A stretch of 41,801 nucleotides of DNA from an uncultured Prevotella sp. (GCA_905236875.1 CAJOQT010000045.1:1-41801); one strand, 5' to 3'; positions 26,170-34,826 are shown, counted from the stretch's first letter. Made by a program: numbers and translations. Notes: a model not told the origin generated them from the letters alone.

Positions 26170-26188
26170 CTTCTATATGTTCTTTTTT

Positions 26189-27193
26189 TTACTTTTCAAC
26201 CTTTTCATCTTTTAGTTCTTTCTTCAGCTCCTCAATCTCACGCTGCAGGGCACCTATCTGACGATACATGTCGGGCAGTTTCTTGTAGAGAGCCTTTGCC
26301 TTGAAGAAGGTCTTGGTGTCCATGTGGGGAGAGCCGATGAGAGTTTCTCCGTTACCCTTCGTGTCGCCGATGACACCACACTGTGCGCCCACCATCGTAC
26401 GGTCAGCCACATGGATGTGTCCGGAGAAGCCTGCCTGTCCGCCAACCATACACCAGCTGCCTATCTTCGTGGAACCCGCCATGCCTACCTGGGCACTCAT
26501 CACGGTGTTCTCGCCAATCTCACAGTTGTGGGCCACCTGTATCAGGTTGTCCAGCTTCACGCCCTTGCGGATGATGGTTTGTCCCATCGTGGAACGGTCA
26601 ATGCAGGTGTTGGCACCTATCTCGACGTTGTCCTCAATGACCACGATACCCAGCTGGGGAATCTTGTCGTACCCATCCTGATTGGGAGCAAAGCCAAAAC
26701 CGTCGGCACCGATGACGCTGCCGGCATGGATGGTGACGTTCTTGCCAATCTGACAGCCGTCGTAGATGCAGACATGCGGATAAATCATGGAGCCGTCGCC
26801 TATCTTCACGCCTTCACCGATGAAGGCAAAGGGGGCGATATATACATTTTCGCCAATCTCTGCTGTCTTCGACACAAAGGCCAGCGGGTCAACACCCGTT
26901 TTCTTCGGCAGGGTAGAGGCGTATAGTTGCAGCAGTTTGGCCACACTCTCATAGGCATTCTTGACGCGGATGAGCGTTGCCTTCACAGGACGTTCCAGTT
27001 CAACGTCTTCATTGACGAGGACAATCGACGATTCCGTGTCATAAAGGTAATGGGTATATTTGGGGTTGGACAGAAAGGAAATGGCACCGGCCTTTCCCTC
27101 TTCAATCTTGGCAAATGTATGAACGGAGGCATTCTCGTCGCCTTCAATGCGACCACCTATAAAGTCGGCAATTTGTTTGGCTTTAAATTCCAT
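26189..27193 (-). CDS. lpxD: UDP-3-O-acylglucosamine N-acyltransferase
   Basis: The 334-residue enzyme adds the N-linked acyl chain to UDP-3-O-acylglucosamine, the third lipid A step. The N-terminal uridine-binding domain ([31 protein letters not shown]) precedes a hexapeptide-repeat beta helix with [41 protein letters not shown] and [13 protein letters not shown]. The C-terminus is a helical coiled coil rich in Lys and Glu. It is the first gene of the lpxD-lpxC/fabZ-lpxA-miaA-PBP operon; a TAAATTTG box lies about 30 bp upstream. Confidence 0.95.
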   Translation of the reverse strand: MEFKAKQIADFIGGRIEGDENASVHTFAKIEEGKAGAISFLSNPKYTHYLYDTESSIVLVNEDVELERPVKATLIRVKNAYESVAKLLQLYASTLPKKTGVDPLAFVSKTAEIGENVYIAPFAFIGEGVKIGDGSMIYPHVCIYDGCQIGKNVTIHAGSVIGADGFGFAPNQDGYDKIPQLGIVVIEDNVEIGANTCIDRSTMGQTIIRKGVKLDNLIQVAHNCEIGENTVMSAQVGMAGSTKIGSWCMVGGQAGFSGHIHVADRTMVGAQCGVIGDTKGNGETLIGSPHMDTKTFFKAKALYKKLPDMYRQIGALQREIEELKKELKDEKVEK

Positions 27194-27222
27194 TTCTTAT
27201 CTATTATAGTCAATAATGGCTG

Positions 27223-27230
27223 CAAATTTA
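27223..27230 (-). promoter_or_regulatory. -7 box of the lpx operon
   Basis: TAAATTTG (27230-27223) on the minus strand matches TAnnTTTG 30 bp before lpxD. A matching -33 TTTG at the usual 19-20 base spacing is not seen. Confidence 0.4.
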
Positions 27231-27240
27231 CTAAAAAAAA

Positions 27241-28473
27241 TCAAATTCGCTGATAACAGAGGTAATATTTTCGTATTTTTTTGGAAAGAAGTTGCACATT
27301 TAAGATTTCTGAAGCATCTGCGATGTCTTTTACCGTACCGTCCTTGTACAATATTCCGATGCTGTCGTCGGCCGGATTGTACATGTCCTTGCCTATTTCG
27401 GCAACATACATCAGGTAGTCGGCTGCATCGGCAGCGCTCACTCCCGTCTTCTCTGCAATCTGCCGGCAGATGGAGTCCAGTTCCTCCTGAGACGGTGGCT
27501 CTTCGCGTACCTCCACGCGGAACAGCCTGCGGTCCAGCAGGTCCGTAGCCAGCATCGAGAGAATGGTGTCGTCGGCATGCTTCCAGACCTTCATGGCGCT
27601 CCAGATGTCTGAATCGTCCAGCTCGGCATACATCTGGAGTGCTTCTTCGTGGGTCTCAAACCATTGCTTGTCGATGTCGTTCTCAAGGAAGTAGCGCAGC
27701 GAGAAGCTGATGCCCTCCATCAACTTTGGTCTGTTGGCCATGGCAAGGGCTTTAGCCCGTCGTAGCGTGTTGACAAGCACCTTCTCATAGCCCACGGCAG
27801 TATGGTGCAGATACACCTGCCAGTACATCAGTCGCCGCGTGGTCAGAAAGTTCTCTATAGAGTAGATGCCCTTTGCCTCGACCACCAGCCGTTCGTCCTT
27901 GACATTCAGCATCTTGATGATTCTTGCTGAGCCGATGTTGCCTTCCGTCACTCCAGTATAGAAAGAGTCTCTGCGCAGGTAGTCCAGGCGGTCCATATCC
28001 AGCTGGCTGCTGATGAGCTGGTGGAATATCTTGTTGTGATACTCGTCCTTGAAGATGGAGATGGCCAGGTTCAGCTGTCCGTTCAGGTCGCGGTTGATCT
28101 GTTCCATCATCAGCAGCGAGATCTCCTCGTGCGAAATGCCGCTGATAAGCGTGTTTTCCAGCACGTGCGAGAATGGTCCGTGTCCGATGTCATGCATCAG
28201 AATGGCGGCCTTGACGGCTTCTGCTTCAGAGTCAAAGATGTAGATGCCTTTCTCTGTCAGCGACTTGATGGCCTCCGACATCAGGTGGAAGGCACCCAGG
28301 GAGTGCTGGAACCGTGTGTGGCGCGCACCAGGATAGACCACAGAGGCCAGTCCTAATTGGTTGATGCGGTTCAGACGTTGGAACAAGGGGTGCTGCACGA
28401 TGTCGTACAGCAGGCCACGGGGTATCTTGATAAACCCGAAGACGGGATCGCTGATAATCTTCTGTGTCATCAT
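27241..28473 (-). CDS. HD-domain phosphohydrolase
   Basis: A 410-residue cytoplasmic HD-superfamily protein. Family motifs are HPLFQRLNRINQLG, the tandem histidine/aspartate site LMHDIGHGPFSHVLEN and SQLDMDRLDYLRRDSFYTG, followed by helical segments with ALAMANRPKL. It resembles the dNTPase-like / SamHD1-type HD phosphohydrolases (YwfO-like), which cleave nucleotides. The actual substrate is not shown by the sequence. The start ATG at 28473 (directly followed by a second ATG) was chosen over an upstream non-ATG codon. It is divergent from the RNA methyltransferase gene, with 98 bp between. Confidence 0.9.
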   Translation of the reverse strand: MMTQKIISDPVFGFIKIPRGLLYDIVQHPLFQRLNRINQLGLASVVYPGARHTRFQHSLGAFHLMSEAIKSLTEKGIYIFDSEAEAVKAAILMHDIGHGPFSHVLENTLISGISHEEISLLMMEQINRDLNGQLNLAISIFKDEYHNKIFHQLISSQLDMDRLDYLRRDSFYTGVTEGNIGSARIIKMLNVKDERLVVEAKGIYSIENFLTTRRLMYWQVYLHHTAVGYEKVLVNTLRRAKALAMANRPKLMEGISFSLRYFLENDIDKQWFETHEEALQMYAELDDSDIWSAMKVWKHADDTILSMLATDLLDRRLFRVEVREEPPSQEELDSICRQIAEKTGVSAADAADYLMYVAEIGKDMYNPADDSIGILYKDGTVKDIADASEILNVQLLSKKIRKYYLCYQRI

Positions 28474-28492
28474 TGCTTTCGCTATTTTGTGG

Positions 28493-28500
28493 CAAAGGTA
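28493..28500 (-). promoter_or_regulatory. -7 box of the HD gene
   Basis: TACCTTTG (28500-28493) on the minus strand, 20 bp before the ATG, matches the consensus exactly. No good -33 box was found. Confidence 0.45.
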
Positions 28501-28518
28501 CAAAATAATTGTGAATTA

Positions 28519-28539
28519 TGCATGGTGCATTGTGCATTA
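28519..28539. repeat. heptamer repeat in the HD / methyltransferase gap
   Basis: tgcatgg, tgcattg and tgcatta (28519-28525, 28526-28532, 28533-28539) form three tandem heptamers with tgcat constant. They lie between the two divergent -7 boxes, where the -33 boxes should be. Confidence 0.5.
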
Positions 28540-28544
28540 TTTAT

Positions 28545-28552
28545 TATCTTTG
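28545..28552 (+). promoter_or_regulatory. -7 box of the RNA methyltransferase gene
   Basis: TATCTTTG (28545-28552) lies 20 bp before the ATG at 28572 and supports this start over a longer upstream frame. Its -33 position falls within the heptamer repeat. Confidence 0.5.
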
Positions 28553-28571
28553 CACGCAAAACGTGGATATT

Positions 28572-29363
28572 ATGAACGAAAATGTCATTACCAGTCTGCA
28601 AAATGAGCGTGTGAAACGCTTGGTTGCCCTTCAGCAGAAAGCCTCTGAACGCCGCAAGGCAGGCCTTTTTGTCGTGGAAGGCATGCGGGAGCTTATGCAC
28701 TGCCAGGCGTCCGGCTACCAAGTAGATACCGTCTTCGTTTGCGATGATTATCAACCGTCGGGTAATGCTCAGTTTTCAGTTCCCGGTACCCAATTATTTC
28801 ATGTCACACCCCCTGTCTATGAGAAAATAGCTTATCGCGGTTCCACCGAAGGCGTTATAGCGCTGGTACGCGAACGCCGGCTCACACTCCGCGATCTGAA
28901 CCTCTCTGCCTCCCCCCTTGTCATCGTGCTGGAAAGTGTTGAGAAACCAGGCAACATCGGAGCCGTTCTGAGGTCGGCAGATGCTGCCCGTGCCGATGCT
29001 GTGATTGTTTGTAATCCGTTGACCGATTTGTATAACCCCAACCTCATCAGAGCATCACTTGGAGCCTTGTTCTCCGTTCCCACAATTGCTTGTAGCTCTG
29101 ACGAATGTATAGCATTTCTTAAACAAAAGAATATACAGATTCTTACGGCCCAGCTGCAAGACTCCAGCCTCTATTATGACGTTGACATGCGTCAGCCTAC
29201 TGCTATTGTCATGGGTACGGAATCCACAGGGCTTACCGACATCTGGCGTCAGGCTGCCGATGTCCATATCCGCATCCCCATGCTGGGGGCTATGGACTCC
29301 TTGAATGTCTCCGTTTCTGCTGCCATCCTTCTCTTTGAAGCCGTCAGACAACGCATGCATTAG
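28572..29363 (+). CDS. TrmH/SpoU-family RNA 2'-O-methyltransferase
   Basis: A 263-residue enzyme with an N-terminal L30e-like substrate domain (ERRKAGLFVVEGMREL) and a C-terminal knotted SPOUT domain. The three SPOUT motifs are visible: ESVEKPGNIGAVLRSADA, IVMGTESTGLTD and IRIPMLGAMDSLNVSVSAA. It should methylate a ribose 2'-OH in rRNA or tRNA using SAM; the precise site is unknown. The ATG at 28572 fits the promoter and the family N-terminus. It is the last core gene before the accessory island. Confidence 0.92.
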   Translation: MNENVITSLQNERVKRLVALQQKASERRKAGLFVVEGMRELMHCQASGYQVDTVFVCDDYQPSGNAQFSVPGTQLFHVTPPVYEKIAYRGSTEGVIALVRERRLTLRDLNLSASPLVIVLESVEKPGNIGAVLRSADAARADAVIVCNPLTDLYNPNLIRASLGALFSVPTIACSSDECIAFLKQKNIQILTAQLQDSSLYYDVDMRQPTAIVMGTESTGLTDIWRQAADVHIRIPMLGAMDSLNVSVSAAILLFEAVRQRMH

Positions 29364-29596
29364 TTCCCTTTTTCCCTCCGTTTGAACCAAAAAGCTATGG
29401 CTTTGGTTATGAAGGGTGGCACCTTTGGTAATGAAAGACGGCATCTTTGGTAACTCAGTTGGGTAGTGTCACTAACCACCTCACTTTGTTCTTTCTGCAA
29501 TTTGGACTTCAGATACTTCCGGTAGTTGCGGTTCTTCTCATGGTCATCTTGCTGGTTGATGGCACCCACAATGTCGAGAATCGAGAACTTTTTATT
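29360..29596 (-). pseudogene. Bro-N / DinD-like remnant
   Basis: On the minus strand, codons from 29596 to about 29456 read KKFSILDIVGAINQQDD followed by YRKYLKSKLQKEQSEVVSDT and TQL. This resembles the N-terminal domain of Bro-N/DinD-type phage-antirepressor proteins. A TGA stop lies immediately upstream of the match (29599-29597), so the usual start of the domain is lost. After TQL the frame runs into a 22-bp repeat and ends at 29360 without the rest of the domain. It is therefore a fragment truncated at both ends. It marks the edge of the defence island and suggests past insertion of mobile or phage DNA. Homology is judged by eye. Confidence 0.5.
29400..29465. repeat. 22-bp imperfect direct repeat (3 units)
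   Basis: Units 29400-29421, 29422-29443 and 29444-29465 share cTTTGGTwAtgaa-type sequence; units 1 and 2 match at 17 of 22 positions, unit 3 is weaker. They follow the methyltransferase gene, have no spacers and are not a CRISPR array. They also interrupt the Bro-N-like frame. Confidence 0.55.
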
Positions 29597-29598
29597 TC

Positions 29599-29621
29599 AT
29601 ATTAGGCATCAGACCTAATAT
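29599..29621. repeat. inverted repeat at the mcrC stop
   Basis: atattagg (29599-29606) and its exact complement (29614-29621) flank a 7-base loop and include the McrC stop codon. It is a possible weak terminator of the island operon, but no T tract follows it on the minus strand. Confidence 0.45.
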
Positions 29622-30961
29622 CTTCGACATCTATTATTTATTATTGTGTGTACCCTGCCATTTTGTATTTCTTGGATTAAATTTCTTTCAGATGCCTCCA
29701 TGTAAGTGAAGTAGTCATCGAAAGAATTACTCTGCTGTTCAATGCTCAGACCATATACAGACATTGTTCCTCCCTTGCCATTGAGTTGTTTTGTCTTTAA
29801 CGGAAGATTGTTGTTTTTGACAGGAACAACATAGCCGCCAGAATCTCTGTTCAATACGTGCATATAGGAGATGACCTGATAGAGGTCCTTGCTCTGTACC
29901 TTACTCCAATCGTCATACCATTTGTATTTTGCATCAAGCACCATTTCGCGGCTCAGGAAATCTGGGTAGCACCAGCCTGTATGGTCAGAGAATAAATATT
30001 TGCGCCCTTGCCCTTCCTTGTTTCTTGGATGCTCGAAGCCAATATCAGCAAGAAATGTATTCAGGTATTCTTCCCATAACCAAGCACCATCAAATAGTAC
30101 TCCATAGATTTCATCATCGTCACGACCATATTTCATTTCTTCCTGGCGAAGTATTTGTAAGCAAAGCTGTTGTAGTGGGCGATATTCACCATAATAAGGG
30201 TGGCTGATGGGACGTAGATTCTGATTCATCACCTTCTGCCGCTCATTGCGATTATATGATTCTGTGGCTTGGCGGATTGTATTAACGGCATCTGACGTTT
30301 CATCATCATTATGTAAAATATTCCCCGAGTATCTATGATGAGCTATGTATTCAATAGTGTGACGAATCAACTGCGTGAGATGGTTGTCCTGGGCATACTC
30401 TCGGGTGGTATAGGCAATCTTGCCTGTAAAGGGAATATTTTGTCTGATATGTCTTGCAACGTCTATCCGCCCTTTCACATTGGCATCATTATACTTTCGA
30501 GTCTGGTACTCTCTATACAGGCCTTGTCGCATAGCCCGTTTCAGGAATGCAGGAAATAAGTAGATGAGGAAGTCAAAGATGCTTTCCTCGTCAGAATTGA
30601 ATTGTAGGTCGAAAAGATTAACGGCAAAGACCTTTCGCAGCATATAGTGCAGGAAATAATCATTGTTCCCTTGTGCGAAACGCGAGCTGATACTTACCTT
30701 GGTTTTGCCACAGCCGATAAAACCCATAATGTTGCCAGTCACCATCTTCTCGCCCCTCATCTCAAAGATATGTGCATCACCTATCTTATCCCCATAGACC
30801 TCTAAGTCTTGTGGGAATATCAGCAGATTGGGATGTTCTTCGAGGCTAAGAGTCGCAATGGTTGGCTCTGCCAGCTTTTTGAGTGTTTCAAGATGGCAAA
30901 GCTCCGCCTCTGACAAATGCCGTTCAGAGTTATCCCTCGTTTCTATGGGCAGGCTACTCAT
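29615..30961 (-). CDS. McrC-type restriction nuclease subunit
   Basis: The 448-residue product resembles McrC, the nuclease subunit of modification-dependent (type IV) restriction systems. An N-terminal beta-rich region includes IMGFIGCGKTKVSISSRFAQ. A central segment has NVKGRIDVARHI, characteristic of the McrC/LlaJI family. The C-terminal PD-(D/E)XK core is visible as GAWLWEEYL, YPDF and VLDAKYKW (around residues 300-345). It would be activated by the McrB partner encoded just upstream, whose stop it overlaps by eight bases (ATGAGTAG). An 8-bp-arm inverted repeat (29599-29621) straddles its stop codon. Codons look more AT-rich than in the flanking core genes. Confidence 0.9.
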   Translation of the reverse strand: MSSLPIETRDNSERHLSEAELCHLETLKKLAEPTIATLSLEEHPNLLIFPQDLEVYGDKIGDAHIFEMRGEKMVTGNIMGFIGCGKTKVSISSRFAQGNNDYFLHYMLRKVFAVNLFDLQFNSDEESIFDFLIYLFPAFLKRAMRQGLYREYQTRKYNDANVKGRIDVARHIRQNIPFTGKIAYTTREYAQDNHLTQLIRHTIEYIAHHRYSGNILHNDDETSDAVNTIRQATESYNRNERQKVMNQNLRPISHPYYGEYRPLQQLCLQILRQEEMKYGRDDDEIYGVLFDGAWLWEEYLNTFLADIGFEHPRNKEGQGRKYLFSDHTGWCYPDFLSREMVLDAKYKWYDDWSKVQSKDLYQVISYMHVLNRDSGGYVVPVKNNNLPLKTKQLNGKGGTMSVYGLSIEQQSNSFDDYFTYMEASERNLIQEIQNGRVHTIINNRCRRY

Positions 30962-33245
30962 CTATGCTCGTCTTGTCGTATACTTTGTGTAACTTCTCCA
31001 ACAATTCTTTTGACCTACGATTACCACGCAGGTACTCATTGAGCAAACCTTTCAAGTGATTCTCCCATAAACACTCAAAAGGATTGGCCTGGTCCTGATA
31101 GTCGAGATATTTTCTGAAGTAGGCAGCCCCAATCTGATATGCCTCGTCCAAGCCTTCCGTTTCAGCGATGGCTTTATTCAGGCTGAACATCCTTTCCTTG
31201 ATTTCGTCTTTGACTTCAATAAATTCCTTATCGTCTTCTATCATGTTCGCGTAGCTTTCCTCTGCCGTCACTTCCTGCCATGCGAACCTTCTGCGCATAG
31301 CGAAGTCCATACTCTCCACGCTCCTGTCGATGTCGTTCATTGTGCCAATGATATAGACGTTTTCTGGGACGTAGAAACCATCCTTGAACACGTCGCCATC
31401 TTCTATCATGTTTTGGTATTGTGTGTTCACCTTTCCTTTCTCACCGCGATAACCTGGGTCAATAGAAAAGAACAACTCACCGAATATCTTGGAGATTTCG
31501 CCACGATTGATTTCGTCAATAATAAAGACATATTTGTTGTTGGGGTCATTTAAGGTCTCGCTTAAATGGTATTTATTCTTCAAATGTTCAACAACTCCAA
31601 CATAATAACCTTTCCACCATTTATATGTTGATATACCAGAGAACTCAGCTTTTAGACTTTCTTTTGTTAGTACCCCATTCTCTTTCAGTTCTGAGCCTGT
31701 ATGCAACTTCAAATTACCTTTGGAATTCAATGTGACACCAAATGTCTTGCCTTGTGGCGTAGTTAGCGTCAATACTTCATCATTCAATGACTCCACAAAT
31801 GCATCATATGCCTCATCGAAGCCTTCTGTCTCATATTTGTCAAGGGCCTTTGCGCAGAATTCTTTAAACACACCACTACGCAATTCAAATCCAACATTGT
31901 CGTCTGAATTTACTGGTCTTAGACCTTCAACGAAATCCGTATAGTCGTAAGATGGGTGAAACTGTACAAAGCCGAAGCGTTTGTCTGATTCCAATTCTTC
32001 TACATCTGCAAGACCTATTATCTTTGCTGCAATTTGTTTAGCCAAGTAGGTTTTGCCAGTTCCTGGCGCTCCTGTCAAAATGAGGTTTTTGTTTGTTTCA
32101 AGCAATCTGATGTATTTATTCTCGCTATTCATTTCTTCCTTCTTTTCTGGGTTAAACAGTAAATCGTATAAATATCCTAAACGTTTGGGAGTACCCCTCA
32201 AAAGCATCCAAAGAATGTCCTGAGCAAGCAACAGCTTACTCTGACGTTGGCCTTCGAGCATGGGCTTGATGATTTGTTGCAATTCGGCATCCTCATCTGC
32301 TAATTTGGTCAAAGGTGCCAGCAACGCCAGATAGTGGTCATAACATGCTCCTGCTTTCTGCATATCTTCACCGAGGTATTTGCAGAAACGATCATACATG
32401 ACATCATGCTTATAGAATGTATATTTATCAGGATTAATGCATGTAAGTATTGTCGCTGCCGTCCGCTCGTCATTTGCTTTGCTGTTGTATCCAGTTGAGG
32501 GTAGCAGTTCCACCATAGATGTCTTGAAATCTGCTAACCGTTTGTTGAGAGGTTGGGTATTATCCGACAAATTGGTTAGGACAGTTTCAAGTTCCTTTCG
32601 TTTGTTCTCCACAAGATACTTCAACGTTTTGTTGTCTCGTGCAGCATCAATAAGGTTCTCAAATCCTCCTTTTGTCGCCTTACTTGGATAGGTAACATTG
32701 TCGCTGACTATCTCTATGGGCGTTTTGCCAATACTTGCAGTTATCAACTCCCATTTATATAGTTCGTCCCAATCCTTGGCCTCATCCCTTATAGGAAGGT
32801 CCTTACGTAGGTTCTTATAGCACTCCACAAGATACCAGTATAGGTACTCTCGTAATGCTTCAACAAGCTCAGGCCGTAGTTCCCATTCAAAAGCGCCTTC
32901 TTCTGTTTTCGACAGATTTCTACCTTTACCCATTGGAATCACCCAACGTGTAGCGTTTCCATCTGTACCGTAAACTTCAAAGCGATTCAATCTTTTCTTG
33001 ACATACTGTCCAAACTTTGAAACATAAAGGTTCAGCGCATGAGCGTTTCCTCCCATTTTTTTGCTCACAGCTACGCACGTACCTCTATGTTCAGGCATAT
33101 AGTAGAAACGTAATATCGTTTCCTTATAAGCCTGCAATGTCTTGTCATCCTGCAATATCTCCAGCCATTCCTCCTTACTGATTCCGATGTTGCAGGAATA
33201 CACATCACCGTTTTGCTGTACTTGTATTGTCTGTATTTCCTTCAT
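30954..33245 (-). CDS. McrB-type AAA+ GTPase
   Basis: A 763-residue protein whose C-terminal half is an AAA+ domain of the McrB family: Walker A GAPGTGKT (about 391-398), Walker B FIIDEINRGEISKIFGEL and the family-specific IGTMNDIDRSVESMDFAMRR region. McrB forms hexamers that bind modified DNA and power McrC cleavage. The long N-terminal region (1-380) is not the canonical McrB DNA-binding domain as far as I can see. It includes RFEVYGTDGNATRWVIP and a helical part with a YTFYKHDVMYDRF segment; its target is unknown. The gene lies 33 bp after the ADP-ribosylglycohydrolase gene and overlaps McrC, supporting one operon. Confidence 0.9.
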   Translation of the reverse strand: MKEIQTIQVQQNGDVYSCNIGISKEEWLEILQDDKTLQAYKETILRFYYMPEHRGTCVAVSKKMGGNAHALNLYVSKFGQYVKKRLNRFEVYGTDGNATRWVIPMGKGRNLSKTEEGAFEWELRPELVEALREYLYWYLVECYKNLRKDLPIRDEAKDWDELYKWELITASIGKTPIEIVSDNVTYPSKATKGGFENLIDAARDNKTLKYLVENKRKELETVLTNLSDNTQPLNKRLADFKTSMVELLPSTGYNSKANDERTAATILTCINPDKYTFYKHDVMYDRFCKYLGEDMQKAGACYDHYLALLAPLTKLADEDAELQQIIKPMLEGQRQSKLLLAQDILWMLLRGTPKRLGYLYDLLFNPEKKEEMNSENKYIRLLETNKNLILTGAPGTGKTYLAKQIAAKIIGLADVEELESDKRFGFVQFHPSYDYTDFVEGLRPVNSDDNVGFELRSGVFKEFCAKALDKYETEGFDEAYDAFVESLNDEVLTLTTPQGKTFGVTLNSKGNLKLHTGSELKENGVLTKESLKAEFSGISTYKWWKGYYVGVVEHLKNKYHLSETLNDPNNKYVFIIDEINRGEISKIFGELFFSIDPGYRGEKGKVNTQYQNMIEDGDVFKDGFYVPENVYIIGTMNDIDRSVESMDFAMRRRFAWQEVTAEESYANMIEDDKEFIEVKDEIKERMFSLNKAIAETEGLDEAYQIGAAYFRKYLDYQDQANPFECLWENHLKGLLNEYLRGNRRSKELLEKLHKVYDKTSIDE

Positions 33246-33278
33246 TGTTTCACAATAATGTTTTCCTGTATTTATACT

Positions 33279-34439
33279 TTAACCCTTGTTGTTTGAGAGT
33301 TCTTGCATGCGTCGCAAGACAGTTAGGAACCACTTCTTGTCCTCTTCTGTAGCATGGCCACATGCCCAGTGGTTATAATATCTCCATTTGGAGAAAAGCC
33401 CTGACCCCAATATTTTTATATCATTGATTTTGCTAACGTCTATTGCCAACTCCTTCTCTGAATGCCATGCCTCCTCTCCACAGGCCTCAAAGAAACTATG
33501 ACCACAGTCCATTTCAAAACCAAGACTTTGACACTCATTTGGGAAAGAGTCAGAATCAAAAAAGCGATAATAAGCTGGTGATTCGGGATCAAATTCTGTA
33601 AGGAAGTAGTTGATGTACTTCTTTGTAAACATTTGAATGTCAATGGATTTAATAGTCTTACTTCTTCTCCATTTACATAGAAGACTTTTCATTCTATCAT
33701 CAAGAAATGAAAGAGCCGAGACTTTAATTATCTCAGGAATGCCCCAGATAGATTCCGCTATGCTTCCGACGATAGCTCCAAGTGTATCTGCATCTGCACC
33801 AAGACTGACAGATCTGCGGATAGCATCTTCAAATCCATTGCTCTGATTGATGATCCATAAGGCAACAGGTAATGTGCCCTGACAAGTCTCGTCGAACCTA
33901 TTTTCAACATCTTCCTTGCGGAAGTCGATATTATAACCTGAGAATTCCACGCATTCATCCATCACAATCTTTATGATATCTGCCGCTTTTGCTATGTATC
34001 TACGCTGTATGTTGGCTACGTAAATGGCAAGTGCTACCGTCTGGGCACCTTTGATTCCCTCCGGATGATTATGCGTACAGATTGCCGTTTGTATGGCAGC
34101 TTCCAATACCTCTTCTCGAGTTTTATAGAACCATGCTACAGGACTAACTCTCATGGCGGCTCCATTTCCGAAGCTACTGTATGGTTGAGGATTATCGCTA
34201 CACACCCATTGGGAAAAGCGACCACCATAGCTACCCTTTGGATGAGGGTAAAGGCGGCACCATTTATGGAGGCTTTCGCCATAATCCTTACCATCAAGTA
34301 AAGCATCTGCTATGGCGCAAGTGCAAATGGTGTCATCCGTAAAACTACAATCACCAGTAAACAACTCGAAGTCGTAGTTGTTGGTTGGATTAAACTCAAA
34401 CCTACTACCTACAATGTCGCCAATTATTGCTCCTAACAT
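33279..34439 (-). CDS. ADP-ribosylglycohydrolase
   Basis: A 386-residue protein whose first 250 residues form an ADP-ribosylglycohydrolase (DraG-type) domain. The start MLGAIIGDIVGSRFEF, the metal motif FTDDT and the late motif SLGADADTLGAIVGSIAE carry the acidic residues that bind the two metal ions. The enzyme would remove ADP-ribose from proteins or nucleic acids. The C-terminal 110 residues form an additional domain (CGHSFFEACGEEAW, SKWRYYNHW, TEEDKKWFLTVLRRM) of unknown role. Within the island it precedes McrB and McrC by a small gap and follows the miniprotein by 135 bp, with its own -7 box. A link to ADP-ribosylation-based signalling or immunity is inference. Confidence 0.92.
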   Translation of the reverse strand: MLGAIIGDIVGSRFEFNPTNNYDFELFTGDCSFTDDTICTCAIADALLDGKDYGESLHKWCRLYPHPKGSYGGRFSQWVCSDNPQPYSSFGNGAAMRVSPVAWFYKTREEVLEAAIQTAICTHNHPEGIKGAQTVALAIYVANIQRRYIAKAADIIKIVMDECVEFSGYNIDFRKEDVENRFDETCQGTLPVALWIINQSNGFEDAIRRSVSLGADADTLGAIVGSIAESIWGIPEIIKVSALSFLDDRMKSLLCKWRRSKTIKSIDIQMFTKKYINYFLTEFDPESPAYYRFFDSDSFPNECQSLGFEMDCGHSFFEACGEEAWHSEKELAIDVSKINDIKILGSGLFSKWRYYNHWACGHATEEDKKWFLTVLRRMQELSNNKG

Positions 34440-34497
34440 AATTCAATTGCTGTTATTGTTTTTTACGTTAGTAATCGTTTTATGTTTTATTTCGATG

Positions 34498-34505
34498 CAA
34501 AAATA
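34498..34505 (-). promoter_or_regulatory. -7 box of the ADPRH-McrBC transcript
   Basis: TATTTTTG (34505-34498), with TTGG (34528-34525) 19 bases upstream, lies 59 bp before the ADP-ribosylglycohydrolase ATG in the 135-bp gap. Confidence 0.45.
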
Positions 34506-34574
34506 CAAATTATTTGTTATATTGCCAAGAGAAACAGCAGAAAACTGCTATTCAAACAGCCTGACAATGATGCC

Positions 34575-34826
34575 TTATTTAAACAAGTCCCCTTCTATCA
34601 TTTTGACCACAGGTCGAGCCTGCTCACACTCGAAAGTGTTAATGCAAGCATCACACTTTACTCGCTTACTCGCAGCCTTATCCTCATTCGAGAATCGAAT
34701 GGTTGTGGGAGTGAGTGGCTGTGACTGCGTGGCAGCAGGCTCACTCTTGTCGAGTGAGCGCCGGCTGCATACATACTCTGCCAACTGAAACAGCTTGGTC
34801 ATTCCGAGGTCTATCAACTTATCCAT
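34575..34826 (-). CDS. 83-aa Cys-pair miniprotein
   Basis: This small protein begins MDKLIDLGMTKLFQLAEYVC and has a polar linker rich in Ser, Thr, Pro and Gln. It ends with a possible metal-binding stretch, VKCDACINTFECEQARP, with CxxC plus a further Cys. I recognise no family. The start is fixed by a strong Shine-Dalgarno (AAGGAGG at 34840-34834, seven bases before the ATG), rare in this phylum and located within the last codons of the HIRAN gene. The ATG is two bases after the HIRAN stop, so the pair must be coupled. An upstream frame without a start signal was not used. Confidence 0.7.
   Translation of the reverse strand: MDKLIDLGMTKLFQLAEYVCSRRSLDKSEPAATQSQPLTPTTIRFSNEDKAASKRVKCDACINTFECEQARPVVKMIEGDLFK

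Noticed and set aside
29400..29465. Possible CRISPR array
   Set aside because: The three 22-bp units are directly adjacent with no spacers and are imperfect; no cas gene is nearby.
29574..29587. Perfect heptamer pair tcgagaa
   Set aside because: It lies within Bro-N-like codons (FSILD) and one such pair is expected by chance, so it was not added to the junction-repeat group.
29599..29621. Strong Rho-independent terminator after McrC
   Set aside because: The stem is AT-rich and no T tract follows on the minus strand; kept only as an inverted repeat.
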